Virus record (IMG/VR): IMGVR_UViG_3300032046_000001
Location: 62,001-126,000 of that record
Source: a virus
DNA length: 64,000 bases
Strand: one strand, 5' to 3'
Positions within the stretch are counted from its first letter, which is position 1. The number at the start of each line of letters is the position of its first letter. Shown here piece after piece: positions 8,098 to 15,276 of the stretch. The notes beneath the pieces were generated by a model. The model saw only the letters and a list, made by a program, of their open reading frames with translations. It was not told where the DNA came from and searched no databases. Made by a program: the position numbers and the translations under genes.

Positions 8098-8301
8098 ATG
8101 ATTGAGAATGCATGGTTAAAATTAGCAGAGTCAAGAATTGAATATTTAATTCGAAGATGTAAAGAAGAATCCGTCAAAGGAACTTTTGAAGGTTCTATAG
8201 ATCTTAACGAAGTTTCATATTTATTAAATGGAAGTAAAGTTGAAATTCAAAAACTTATGATAAAGAATCATCAACTAAAAGAAGAATTAGAAAAAAAATA
8301 A
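8098..8301 (+). CDS. Unknown 67-aa protein
   Basis: Small, charged, mostly helical protein with a Lys/Glu C-terminus (HQLKEELEKK) that may form a coiled coil. AGGAG lies eight bases before the ATG. It follows the HNH gene by 9 bases and is the last gene before a strong terminator. No family recognised. Confidence 0.6.
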   Translation: MIENAWLKLAESRIEYLIRRCKEESVKGTFEGSIDLNEVSYLLNGSKVEIQKLMIKNHQLKEELEKK

Positions 8302-8308
8302 GACGATT

Positions 8309-8355
8309 CGAGCATGTTCAGATTTCCTCACTTAAGAAGAATCTGAACATGCTCG
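8309..8355. terminator. Bidirectional terminator between convergent genes
   Basis: CGAGCATGTTCAGATT (8309-8324) pairs perfectly with AATCTGAACATGCTCG (8340-8355) around a 15-base loop. It separates the + gene ending at 8301 from the - gene ending at 8362. Confidence 0.85.
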
Positions 8356-8361
8356 TTTCAG

Positions 8362-8856
8362 TCAATCAAACAACTGATTATATATTGAATCATATGGAGT
8401 GTGTTGAGGAAAACAATTTTTACCCCACACACCAGCACAGGCATCACCAAGTCCTGGTGAAGTTCTTGAAAGTTGAATAAGTTCGTCCAATGTATTTTTT
8501 ATCACTGGAAACTTTTCTGGTTGAAAGTGTTTATTACGGTATCCAATGATTAAAACTTGTTTGCCAATACCATCCAGATAATCACAAATACGATCGCTCC
8601 ATATATACTCAAAACTATTTGGATGGAGGTTAATTTGTAATCCATCACCAAACTTGAAAATAGATGCGATGTGTATCTCTGATTCTGGACAATATATAAA
8701 ATATCTTTGACGTGATTCATTGGATAAGAAAGTTTTTGGAGTGTATGGTCCATTCGTTGTGAGAATCATAATTCTTAATAATGAACCATAACCATATCGG
8801 CCTTGATGAATGTCGATAATTAATTTTCCATACAATCGTTCAAGAAATTTCGACAT
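8362..8856 (-). CDS. Unknown 164-aa protein
   Basis: GGAG precedes the ATG. Residues ~26-45 (LLRIMILTTNGPYTPKTFLS) resemble the N-terminus of the gene at 6357-6764, suggesting a shared fold. There is no membrane segment, unlike its upstream - strand neighbours. The C-terminus contains PGLGDACAGVWGKNC, with two Cys. Last gene of the - strand run that starts near 12528. Function unknown. Confidence 0.65.
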   Translation of the reverse strand: MSKFLERLYGKLIIDIHQGRYGYGSLLRIMILTTNGPYTPKTFLSNESRQRYFIYCPESEIHIASIFKFGDGLQINLHPNSFEYIWSDRICDYLDGIGKQVLIIGYRNKHFQPEKFPVIKNTLDELIQLSRTSPGLGDACAGVWGKNCFPQHTPYDSIYNQLFD

Positions 8857-8872
8857 CGTAATCTCCTATTTA

Positions 8873-8998
8873 TTACACAACATCTTTTGGAGCGTTTATG
8901 TGTTGTTTTGGACTTCCAAGGAGTGCCTCAATTATTAAAGTAGGTATACACGCGAATACCAAAAATAATACAAATATTATTACTAGTAAAGTTATCAT
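8873..8998 (-). CDS. Tiny single-pass membrane protein (41 aa)
   Basis: Start at the ATG preceded by AAAGGGA. Residues 2-23 (MITLLVIIFVLFLVFACIPT) are one hydrophobic helix, followed by a short polar tail. The stop is 17 bases before the next gene start. It belongs to the run of small membrane proteins from 8.9 to 12.5 kb. Function unknown; lysis, exclusion or envelope-remodelling peptides often look like this. Confidence 0.6.
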   Translation of the reverse strand: MITLLVIIFVLFLVFACIPTLIIEALLGSPKQHINAPKDVV

Positions 8999-9036
8999 TG
9001 TTTATCCCTTTCAATAAGGTCGAAATGACAGTATTG

Positions 9037-9252
9037 TCACATTTTCGAAAGTAAAGAATCAATACAAGTTGCAAATAACAAAACAAAAATATCTATCATT
9101 AAAATTATATCAACTACATTATTAAAAATGAATGATTTGTCATTGGGCTTAATGATTTTCATTTCGTACATTGCCGAGGTTCCAAGAATCATCATAGCAA
9201 ATATAATAATAATCATCACTGATACTATTTTTATAATCATCAAAATCATCAT
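9037..9252 (-). CDS. Small membrane protein, two helices (71 aa)
   Basis: Start placed at the ATG after GGAGG; a longer frame to 9279 would put the binding site inside the gene. Residues 2-24 and 47-66 are strongly hydrophobic, giving two membrane helices with a short charged loop (KIIKPNDKS). Lies head-to-head with the PAAR gene. Function unknown. Confidence 0.6.
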   Translation of the reverse strand: MMILMIIKIVSVMIIIIFAMMILGTSAMYEMKIIKPNDKSFIFNNVVDIILMIDIFVLLFATCIDSLLSKM

Positions 9253-9279
9253 TTTTTTTTCCTCCAAGAAAGGTAACAT

Positions 9280-9582
9280 ATGCCACTTCCAGTTTGTAGA
9301 TTAAATGATATAGCTATAGGATCTTGTCCATGTCATTTAGGAATCCCAGTTGTTGTGACAATTATTATGGCATCACCAACATGCCTATCAAATGGTTTGG
9401 GCGTTGCTAAGATGAATGATATTGGAATGTCATCATGTGGTCATGTTGCAACCATAATGATGGGTAATCCAACAGTATTAACGAATGGTCTACCTACAGC
9501 CCGCGTAACCGATATGATGCTTGGTCCTGCCGGATGTCCAACGGCTACACTGGTAATCGGATCTCCCAATGTTATCGCTTAA
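9280..9582 (+). CDS. PAAR-domain tail-spike tip protein
   Basis: The 100 residues form one PAAR domain: repeated Gly/Pro/His-rich beta hairpins (CPCHLGIPVV, SCGHVATIMMGNPTVLTNGL, GCPTATLVIGSPNVI) with the Cys/His residues expected to hold a metal. PAAR proteins cap the VgrG/gp5 spike of contractile tails and pierce the outer membrane. It is the only + strand gene inside an ~4 kb - strand block and its last 93 bases are antisense to the gene at 9490-9957. AAAGGTAA precedes the ATG. Confidence 0.9.
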   Translation: MPLPVCRLNDIAIGSCPCHLGIPVVVTIIMASPTCLSNGLGVAKMNDIGMSSCGHVATIMMGNPTVLTNGLPTARVTDMMLGPAGCPTATLVIGSPNVIA

Positions 9583-9957
9583 CAACCATTCACTAGCAAA
9601 ACATTCACCATTTAGTTCTTCAATAAGTTTGTTATCAACGAATATTTTTAAAGATGTTTTAAAATCAAATAAACCTTCAACTGAAATTCTAAACGGCGCA
9701 TCAACATTAGACTCGACTGTGTAGCTGTATTGAGTTTGATCAATAATACGAACAAAGTTTTTAATACCAGTATATCGTCCGATCCAATTAATGTTTGCCC
9801 ATTCAAATCGCCCACTCAATCCATCTTTTGAATATAATATATATTGGATTGTATGGGTTGGTTTTTTCACAGGTGGTTCATACAACACAGCGACAATAAT
9901 GAAAATAGCAGCACAGAAACCAGCAATAATGACAATAATTACTTCTTTGGCTGACAT
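9490..9957 (-). CDS. Membrane-anchored unknown protein, antisense overlap with PAAR gene
   Basis: Residues 5-27 (EVIIVIIAGFCAAIFIIVAV) form an N-terminal anchor, with a ~125-residue beta-rich domain probably outside the inner membrane. The last ~30 codons run antisense through the end of the PAAR gene and are unusually Cys/His/Arg-rich, so the true domain may end near residue 125. Its start overlaps the previous gene by 19 bases. Function unknown. Confidence 0.6.
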   Translation of the reverse strand: MSAKEVIIVIIAGFCAAIFIIVAVLYEPPVKKPTHTIQYILYSKDGLSGRFEWANINWIGRYTGIKNFVRIIDQTQYSYTVESNVDAPFRISVEGLFDFKTSLKIFVDNKLIEELNGECFASEWLLSDNIGRSDYQCSRWTSGRTKHHIGYAGCR

Positions 9958-10322
9958 AGTTTTAACCTCATATAATTATAATAATCAATTGGTCCCATTA
10001 CAATACCAACAACTCCGCGATAACAAGGATACAGAAACATATAAATAACATTACAGTGAGGTGGAAGTTCATCAAGAGCATCACAGAAATATCTCGGAAC
10101 TCCATACAAAATACCAGGAATAACAGAAATAAACATGATGAAAACATCTCGAAGAAACCATTTGGTGAAATAATAGAATACTATAGATAAACCAATCACA
10201 GTACCAATTGCTATCGGTACTGATACTGAAATCGACAATATCGCCAAACCAAGGAAAATTAACGGAATACCAAGCATCATAAAGAATACAGTAGCGATTA
10301 TATCAGAAATTTTTATAAACAT
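9939..10322 (-). CDS. Multi-pass membrane protein (127 aa)
   Basis: Three or four hydrophobic segments are visible: about residues 8-30, 32-54, 58-76 and possibly a short one near 93-110. The C-terminus is polar and basic (RLKLCQPKK). The ATG is preceded by AAAGGATAA. Overlaps both neighbours slightly, as expected for a coupled operon. No family recognised. Confidence 0.6.
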   Translation of the reverse strand: MFIKISDIIATVFFMMLGIPLIFLGLAILSISVSVPIAIGTVIGLSIVFYYFTKWFLRDVFIMFISVIPGILYGVPRYFCDALDELPPHCNVIYMFLYPCYRGVVGIVMGPIDYYNYMRLKLCQPKK

Positions 10323-10458
10323 GGCTTATCCTTTCATAAATATTTTTGAAAATTTTAATCATGAAATTTATAATCGTACAAATAATTCCAATTATTACAC
10401 CAACTACAGTAACAAGTAATATTGTAAATATAAATATTAACATTATAGTACCGATCAT
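10303..10458 (-). CDS. Tiny membrane protein (51 aa)
   Basis: Read directly on the - strand: ATG after GGGAGATAG, one long hydrophobic helix at residues 2-34 (LLVTVVGVIIGIICTII), then a basic tail KIFKNIYERIS. The last 20 bases overlap the start of the next gene, giving coupling. Function unknown. Confidence 0.55.
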   Translation of the reverse strand: MIGTIMLIFIFTILLVTVVGVIIGIICTIINFMIKIFKNIYERISHVYKNF

Positions 10459-10461
10459 TTA

Positions 10462-10884
10462 CTATCTCCCGACTTTGAAGTTCTTTCTCAGATACTCCAA
10501 AGACTCTTGACGGTATTTATCATCAAGCGACTGAGTATGTCCAAGTGTCTTCTGGGTTGTTTCTCTTGCCCTCCTTTTACAATCATCTTTAAACTTTTGA
10601 ACAAACATTCCTGTCTTTGGATCAACTATACCAACCGCGATTAATCTTTCATGATTACGTTGCCGACCTATATCATAATACCATTGTGAGTTACACACAG
10701 GACACTTAAAGAAAGCCATAATTTGATCTTTTCCATATCCCCATTTTTGTATTCCCGTGACAACTACATGTCGATTGTTTTTCTTACAGTGCCTACACAC
10801 ACATGTTTCCTCATCACGTCTTGGATCAATTATAACACCCGTATCAAGATCGGTTAAATATCCATTTTTCATTACAGCGTTCAT
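10462..10884 (-). CDS. Zinc-ribbon protein (140 aa)
   Basis: Start chosen at the ATG after GGAGGGTGAC; the longer frame to 11004 overlaps the upstream membrane gene. It contains CVCRHCKKNN near residues 28-37 and FKCPVCNSQWYYD near 59-71. This four-Cys pattern would bind zinc as a ribbon. The C-terminal third is highly charged. Zinc ribbons of this type bind nucleic acid or other proteins; it is the only clearly soluble protein in this stretch of membrane genes. Confidence 0.65.
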   Translation of the reverse strand: MNAVMKNGYLTDLDTGVIIDPRRDEETCVCRHCKKNNRHVVVTGIQKWGYGKDQIMAFFKCPVCNSQWYYDIGRQRNHERLIAVGIVDPKTGMFVQKFKDDCKRRARETTQKTLGHTQSLDDKYRQESLEYLRKNFKVGR

Positions 10885-10888
10885 GATG

Positions 10889-11092
10889 TCACCCTCCAAA
10901 TAGATGTATACCATAATACACAATAAATACAGCAATACCGAAAAGAATGATATATTTACCAATAGTAAATATGCCATCAAGAATGATAAATCCACCACCA
11001 ACAAAAATGGACACTATTATTGATAATGTCCATGAAATCGCAAAGTAAAACTTCATGAATATGGTGAATCCACACAGAAGTATGAATAACAT
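10889..11092 (-). CDS. Small membrane protein (67 aa)
   Basis: Almost entirely hydrophobic: segments at about 1-14, 18-38 and 43-64 (IILFGIAVFIVYYGIHLF). Ends five bases before the next start. It is part of the tight - strand array. Function unknown. Confidence 0.6.
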   Translation of the reverse strand: MLFILLCGFTIFMKFYFAISWTLSIIVSIFVGGGFIILDGIFTIGKYIILFGIAVFIVYYGIHLFGG

Positions 11093-11094
11093 GA

Positions 11095-11508
11095 TTATTC
11101 TCCTTCTTGTGGATAACGACCAAATCCAATTACTTGTGATGTTATAGTTGTGATACCAAGTTCTGGAATATCCTCATCAAAATAAATACATCCGTCATCT
11201 TCAGCCAATTCATTAAATTCATTAACCTTTTCGGTAATATAATTGGCCAAGCTAGATCCAGTAATAGGAAGTGGTGCATACACAGCATAAGCTATACGAA
11301 TCTCGATAATTAGAATTTCGAGTTGTTTTTGCTTCTCAATATCGGTTTTTATTTCCTCTCGAAGTTTCTGATCAACTATTTCTGACTGTAATTTAAATGC
11401 CATCTCCTGTTCAGGTTCTGCATACACCGAATATTGATTTGCGTCAGGAATTGCTACCGCACAAAGAATACTGAAAACAACAATGATAATATTTTCGATG
11501 ATATTCAT
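11095..11508 (-). CDS. Anchored or exported protein (137 aa)
   Basis: Start placed at the ATG after AAGGAAAA; the longer frame to 11574 overlaps the upstream gene. Residues 4-22 (IENIIIVVFSILCAVAIPDA) look like a signal peptide or anchor. The rest is soluble, acidic and helical in the middle (KLREEIKTDIEKQKQLEILI). Probably periplasmic or membrane-facing; function unknown. Confidence 0.55.
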   Translation of the reverse strand: MNIIENIIIVVFSILCAVAIPDANQYSVYAEPEQEMAFKLQSEIVDQKLREEIKTDIEKQKQLEILIIEIRIAYAVYAPLPITGSSLANYITEKVNEFNELAEDDGCIYFDEDIPELGITTITSQVIGFGRYPQEGE

Positions 11509-11510
11509 GA

Positions 11511-11741
11511 TTATTTTCCTTTTTTGGGAGAAAGAGATTGAAGAGCTACAAGAAGAAGAAAAGGAAGACCCCATATACCTATCAATAATAAACAGAACAT
11601 TTTGAATTGAACAATATGTGGATAGTATTCAGCAATATCAGTCGTCACAAAATAGAACATCATCAATAAACAATACATAGAGACTGCAAAGGTAGCAACA
11701 AAAGCAATGAATTTATACAGAATCGTTAGATTTTTCATCAT
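11511..11741 (-). CDS. Small membrane protein, two helices (76 aa)
   Basis: The best-spaced start after AAGGA is the ATG at 11741; the frame could begin up to 30 bases earlier. Two hydrophobic helices at about residues 7-29 and 45-68 flank a polar loop containing TTDIAEYYPH. The start overlaps the end of the upstream gene. Function unknown. Confidence 0.55.
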   Translation of the reverse strand: MMKNLTILYKFIAFVATFAVSMYCLLMMFYFVTTDIAEYYPHIVQFKMFCLLLIGIWGLPFLLLVALQSLSPKKGK

Positions 11742-12024
11742 CGTCATTTTCCTTATTGTGATATAATACATACATGATAACTGCTAAAACAACAATAAAA
11801 CTACTAAGTTGACAAAGAACTGAAATAAATATCCAATTATCACAACTCTGATCGAGATCCTCAATTTGATTCATAGTCATTTCTGGTGATGTGTCGTAAC
11901 GATAATGACAGAAAATTTTACTTTCTCGATTACTAATTTTTATAACTGATACTGTGGTGATACCCGATAATAGAATAAATATTATACACACGATAATAAT
12001 ATTTTCTTTGATTTCATCGTTCAT
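11713..12024 (-). CDS. Two-helix membrane protein with an external loop (103 aa)
   Basis: Helices near residues 8-27 (IIIVCIIFILLSGITTVSV) and 68-90 enclose a ~40-residue polar loop with two Cys that could form a disulphide. The C-terminus is acidic (ENDDDEKSNDSV). AGGAG precedes the ATG. Function unknown. Confidence 0.6.
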   Translation of the reverse strand: MNDEIKENIIIVCIIFILLSGITTVSVIKISNRESKIFCHYRYDTSPEMTMNQIEDLDQSCDNWIFISVLCQLSSFIVVLAVIMYVLYHNKENDDDEKSNDSV

Positions 12025-12036
12025 TTTTAATGACTC

Positions 12037-12207
12037 CTATATATGAATTTTTTCTGGTAGTATACGTCTCACTGGTTGTAATTCATTAAGAAGTTTCTGG
12101 AATTCAATGCGTTGAATAAGACGATCGGTTTTCCTGTCCATATGATTTTTGACAACCAAGAATAATATACATGAAATCAAAAGAATAATGATTATATTTT
12201 TTATCAT
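12037..12207 (-). CDS. Single-pass membrane protein (56 aa)
   Basis: Start at the ATG after TGGAGATTG. Residues 3-20 (KNIIIILLISCILFLVV) form one helix, followed by a basic, helical cytoplasmic or periplasmic tail of 35 residues. Next in the array after the hairpin at 12243. Function unknown. Confidence 0.55.
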   Translation of the reverse strand: MIKNIIIILLISCILFLVVKNHMDRKTDRLIQRIEFQKLLNELQPVRRILPEKIHI

Positions 12208-12242
12208 AACAATCTCCATAAAAACAAAATTTAAAATTATAT

Positions 12243-12291
12243 TAAACGAGTGTTGAAAATAGAACTAAATTCTATCATCAACACTCGTTTA
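12243..12291 (-). terminator. Hairpin after the 12295-12528 gene
   Basis: TAAACGAGTGTTGA pairs perfectly with TCAACACTCGTTTA, with a second inner stem (ATAGAA/TTCTAT). It lies between two - strand genes, so it could stop or attenuate transcription from the promoter-like motif at 12583 or protect the upstream message. No long U tract follows on the - strand. Confidence 0.6.
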
Positions 12292-12294
12292 GTA

Positions 12295-12528
12295 TTATTG
12301 ATAAATACTATCCCAAAATCTGGTTTTGATATCATGAAGATCTTCCCTCAAATTCAGAATTATCTCTTCGCGTTTTTTGATCTCTTTTTCAAGAGTCTGA
12401 CAATACTCGCTATTGTAAATAAGATAATTAAAAAACTTCCTACATCGTTCCCAACAAAATCTAAATCCCCAAAGTGACATGATGATAAAAATTATTATAG
12501 CTCCTAAAGCTATCCAGATATTTTCCAT
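12295..12528 (-). CDS. Membrane anchor plus coiled coil (77 aa)
   Basis: Start at the ATG after AGGAG; the longer frame to 12564 would include the binding site. Residues 4-24 (IWIALGAIIIFIIMSLWGF) are a membrane helix and residues 40-70 form a coiled coil (LEKEIKKREEIILNLREDL). This layout resembles inner-membrane spanins or small phage membrane regulators, but no outer partner is visible. First gene of the - array. Confidence 0.55.
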   Translation of the reverse strand: MENIWIALGAIIIFIIMSLWGFRFCWERCRKFFNYLIYNSEYCQTLEKEIKKREEIILNLREDLHDIKTRFWDSIYQ

Positions 12529-12582
12529 AATTTTATCTCCTGTGAATAGATAGAAATTAGACAAAGAAACCTATTTAAATAT

Positions 12583-12600
12583 CATATATTAATATATATA
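12583..12600. promoter_or_regulatory. Promoter-like motif, site 2 of 4
   Basis: CATATATTAATATATATA, identical over 18 bases to site 1 at 6803. It lies between the - strand membrane-protein array and the leader of the GIY-YIG gene. TTATTTGGGAACAAA downstream also matches the flank of site 1, so a longer control region is shared. Confidence 0.55.
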
Positions 12601-12639
12601 ATTCGGAAACATTATAACCATTATTTGGGAACAAAATTA

Positions 12640-12725
12640 AGAGAGATAGAGACTTAAGCTCGAAAAGGATAACCAGTAATCCCTGCTCTCTATAATTTTA
12701 TTTACTGGTAAATTCAAAACTGGAG
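12640..12725 (+). promoter_or_regulatory. Homing-endonuclease leader RNA, copy 2 (pseudoknot)
   Basis: Outer stem AGAGAG (12640-12645) with CTCTCT (12686-12691). Hairpin 1 is GAG...CTC at 12649-12661. Hairpin 2 is GGAT/ATCC at 12667-12682 with loop AACCAGTA. The loop pairs with TACTGGT at 12703-12709, whereas copies 1 and 3 use TCCGAA/TTCGGA, so both strands changed together. CCAGT can also pair with ACTGG (12719-12723), which runs into the Shine-Dalgarno GGAG. Confidence 0.78.
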
Positions 12726-12734
12726 AATTTTAAA

Positions 12735-13433
12735 ATGAATAGATATTATATTTATATTTATCTTGATCCAAGAAAACATGGAAAATATTGTTATAAAAAT
12801 ATGTGTTTTACTTTTGAACCTTTTTATGTTGGTAAAGGAAGTAATGGAAGATATAAAAATATTAGTAGAAGAAGTGATTATTTTATAAGAAAAATAAATA
12901 AAATTAAAAAATCTGGATTAGAACCAATTGTTATAAAATTATTTGAAAATTTATTTGAAAAACAATCATTAGATAAAGAAATTGAATTAATAGAAGAAAT
13001 TAGAAAAATAAATCCAGGATTTCTTGTTAATGAGACAGATGGTGGCGATGGTACAAGCGGATATATTCATACTGAAGAATCGAAAAATAAAATGAGTGAA
13101 AATCATAAGGGAAAAATAGTTTCTGAAGAAACAAGAAAGAAAATGAGTGAAAACAACAAAGGAGAAAATCATCCAAATTTTGGAAAACATCCATCAGAAG
13201 AAACAAGAAAGAAAATGAGCGAATCACAAAATGGTAAAAAACTTTCTGAAGAAACAAGGATGAAAATGAGTGAAAATCATTATAATAAAATACCGGATCA
13301 AAAAATTATCGATATTCAATCAGATATAGAAAAAGGAGATTTTACTCAAACTGAAATATCTAAAAAACATGGAGTTTGTAGAATGACGATTTGGAAAATA
13401 AAAACTGAAAAAATTATAGTGGTGAATAAATGA
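12735..13433 (+). CDS. GIY-YIG homing endonuclease with four NUMOD3 repeats
   Basis: YYIYIYLDPRKHG near residue 4 and PFYVGKGSNGRY near 31 form the GIY-YIG motif; LVNETDGGDGTSGY near 97 ends the domain. Four NUMOD3 units follow, each with SEETRKKMSE-type sequence. The tail is the helix-turn-helix FTQTEISKKHGVCRMTIWKI shared with HNH genes. The gene stands directly behind leader copy 2. Its stop overlaps the next start as ATGA. Confidence 0.9.
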   Translation: MNRYYIYIYLDPRKHGKYCYKNMCFTFEPFYVGKGSNGRYKNISRRSDYFIRKINKIKKSGLEPIVIKLFENLFEKQSLDKEIELIEEIRKINPGFLVNETDGGDGTSGYIHTEESKNKMSENHKGKIVSEETRKKMSENNKGENHPNFGKHPSEETRKKMSESQNGKKLSEETRMKMSENHYNKIPDQKIIDIQSDIEKGDFTQTEISKKHGVCRMTIWKIKTEKIIVVNK

Positions 13434-14272
13434 AGGAATTATTACTGGCAGGACCATTTATTGGATCATTAAAATACGAGTACTGTTATTTTGTGCCTTA
13501 TATACTTTTTTTGAAAAAAAATCGACCAGATTTAGAATTGGCGGTATTTACTCGTCCAGAAAGATTTGATCTTTATGGACAGTATGCCAACTATCTAGTA
13601 CCACTAAGATTAGAAAATGACATAGAAAAAGATCAAATTTTTTATAAAAGTAAAAATTTTGATAATATTGATTATGAATTACTAGTAAAAAAAATATATT
13701 ATATGTATTCCCAAAGATTTGATAAAATAGCTCATATTTATCCAAATATAAAAGATTTTTATTATCAAGTGAAGTGCCAGTTTCCAAGAAATAGAATGCT
13801 ATATGATTTTCAACCAAGAGAAGAAAATAGGTTAGAAATAAATAATTTATTAAAAAATAAATCTCCGATCCTAATAATCCTTTCTAAAAATAGTTCAGAA
13901 TTATTTTTTAAGTTAGATGAAGTAATCAAAAAAAATAATGAACTAAAAAATAATTATTTATTTATAACTGATAGTGATCAGACTGAAAATTTTTATAATA
14001 TAAATAATTTAAATATAATTCAAAATTCGACATCGATTGGATATATAACCGAAATAATAAAGAAATCACAATTGGTAGTTTCTAAAAAAAATGATATTAC
14101 AAATTTAGCAATCTTAATGGGAATTCCGACAGTTATAATCGGAAAAAAATCAAGAATTTTTAATCCGTCTAATACAGAAGTCACTTTTTGTAGTGAAGAT
14201 AATATTATAAATTTACTTTCAACAGAACTATCTTTAACAAAGAAGAGAAATAATAATTTTGATTGTATATAG
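13430..14272 (+). CDS. GT-B-like glycosyltransferase, paralogue of 2872-3744
   Basis: 280 residues beginning LLLAGPFIGSLKYEYCYFVP, with AVFTRPERFDLYGQYANYLV near 42-61, clearly related to the protein at 2872-3744. The C-terminal half keeps ISKKSQLVVSKKNDITNL-type sequence and LAILMGIPTVIIG but has lost the GSQSG signature seen in the paralogue. It is therefore the more diverged copy and may have changed substrate or lost activity. Coupled to the GIY-YIG gene by ATGA. Confidence 0.6.
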   Translation: MKELLLAGPFIGSLKYEYCYFVPYILFLKKNRPDLELAVFTRPERFDLYGQYANYLVPLRLENDIEKDQIFYKSKNFDNIDYELLVKKIYYMYSQRFDKIAHIYPNIKDFYYQVKCQFPRNRMLYDFQPREENRLEINNLLKNKSPILIILSKNSSELFFKLDEVIKKNNELKNNYLFITDSDQTENFYNINNLNIIQNSTSIGYITEIIKKSQLVVSKKNDITNLAILMGIPTVIIGKKSRIFNPSNTEVTFCSEDNIINLLSTELSLTKKRNNNFDCI

Positions 14273-14280
14273 GTGAATAT

Positions 14281-15276
14281 ATGAAAATATTGTTTGATTT
14301 AAGAAATACTGGTTTAGGAAATGGTGGTGGATCAATGACATTGATCAAATCAGCAAATACATTATCTGACTTGGGATATCGTGTTATTATGATTGATTCT
14401 GGAAAAAATCAACACACATGGACTCAATTAAAAGTAGATCATAGAATTGTTAAAAATAAATGTGATATTCCAAATGCAGATATTATTATATCGACTGGAT
14501 TTAAATCAGTATTATCAACATTAGAATTATATGATAGATGTGGTAAAAAATTAATCTGGATGAGAGGTTGGGAATTATGGGTATTTAATGAAAATAAGAT
14601 TGTTGAATCAATAATAAAACAACCTATTACAAAAGTTGTAAATTCAATTGGACTCCAAAATAAATTAAAAGAATATGATGTTTACTCTCAGATCATTCAT
14701 CCTGGAAATGACTTGGATGACTTTACTGTGTTGAATATTAGAAGAAATGATAAAATTGTAATTGGTGGTTTATATCATGACAAACATCGAAAAACTAAAA
14801 GGGTAGATTTGATTCTTGAAACTTATAGAAAATTAAAAGAAAAATATAGTAATTTAGAATTATGGATGATGGGTAGTTGTAGTCCATCATTATATGATTC
14901 TAAATTAATTACACAGTATTTTAAACAACCAACGATTGAAGAAAAAAATGAATTTTATAATAATATTCATATTTGGTTGGCGACATCGGAACTAGAAGGT
15001 CTCCATATTCCTCCTCAAGAGTCTTTAATGACTGAATGTGTTGTTGTTGGCACAAAAGCACCACTATCTGGAACTCAAGATTATTTGATAAATAAAGAGA
15101 CTGGGATGGTTTCGGAAAATAATTTAAAAGATTTTATAAAATGTGTGGAAAAATTGATAACTGATAAAAAATTAAGAGAAACTTTAGGAAAAGCTGGTAG
15201 AGAAAAGATTATTTCGTTGGGAGATAGAAAACAAAATATGAAAAAATTTATCGAATTAATGGAAAAACTGAAATGA
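14281..15276 (+). CDS. Glycosyltransferase family 4-like (GT-B)
   Basis: 331 residues from the ATG after AGGTGAAT. The N-terminal domain has GNGGGSMTLIKSANTLSDLG, a typical donor/acceptor groove start. The C-terminal domain has KTKRVDLILETYRKL and the EX7E motif in SELEGLHIPPQESLM near 237-251. GT4 enzymes retain the donor configuration and often build polysaccharides. The stop overlaps the next start by four bases. Substrate unknown. Confidence 0.85.
   Translation: MKILFDLRNTGLGNGGGSMTLIKSANTLSDLGYRVIMIDSGKNQHTWTQLKVDHRIVKNKCDIPNADIIISTGFKSVLSTLELYDRCGKKLIWMRGWELWVFNENKIVESIIKQPITKVVNSIGLQNKLKEYDVYSQIIHPGNDLDDFTVLNIRRNDKIVIGGLYHDKHRKTKRVDLILETYRKLKEKYSNLELWMMGSCSPSLYDSKLITQYFKQPTIEEKNEFYNNIHIWLATSELEGLHIPPQESLMTECVVVGTKAPLSGTQDYLINKETGMVSENNLKDFIKCVEKLITDKKLRETLGKAGREKIISLGDRKQNMKKFIELMEKLK

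Noticed and set aside
10889-11004. N-terminal extension of the zinc-ribbon protein as a membrane anchor
   Set aside because: The hydrophobic extension is the neighbouring membrane gene read in another frame; GGAGGGTGAC marks a start at 10884.
12987-13257. Minus-strand hydrophobic frames inside the GIY-YIG gene
   Set aside because: Arise from the repeated NUMOD3 codons on the other strand; no start signals.
13060-13290. CRISPR-like or tandem DNA repeat
   Set aside because: The repetition is protein-level (NUMOD3 units in a coding frame) with unequal spacing and sequence.
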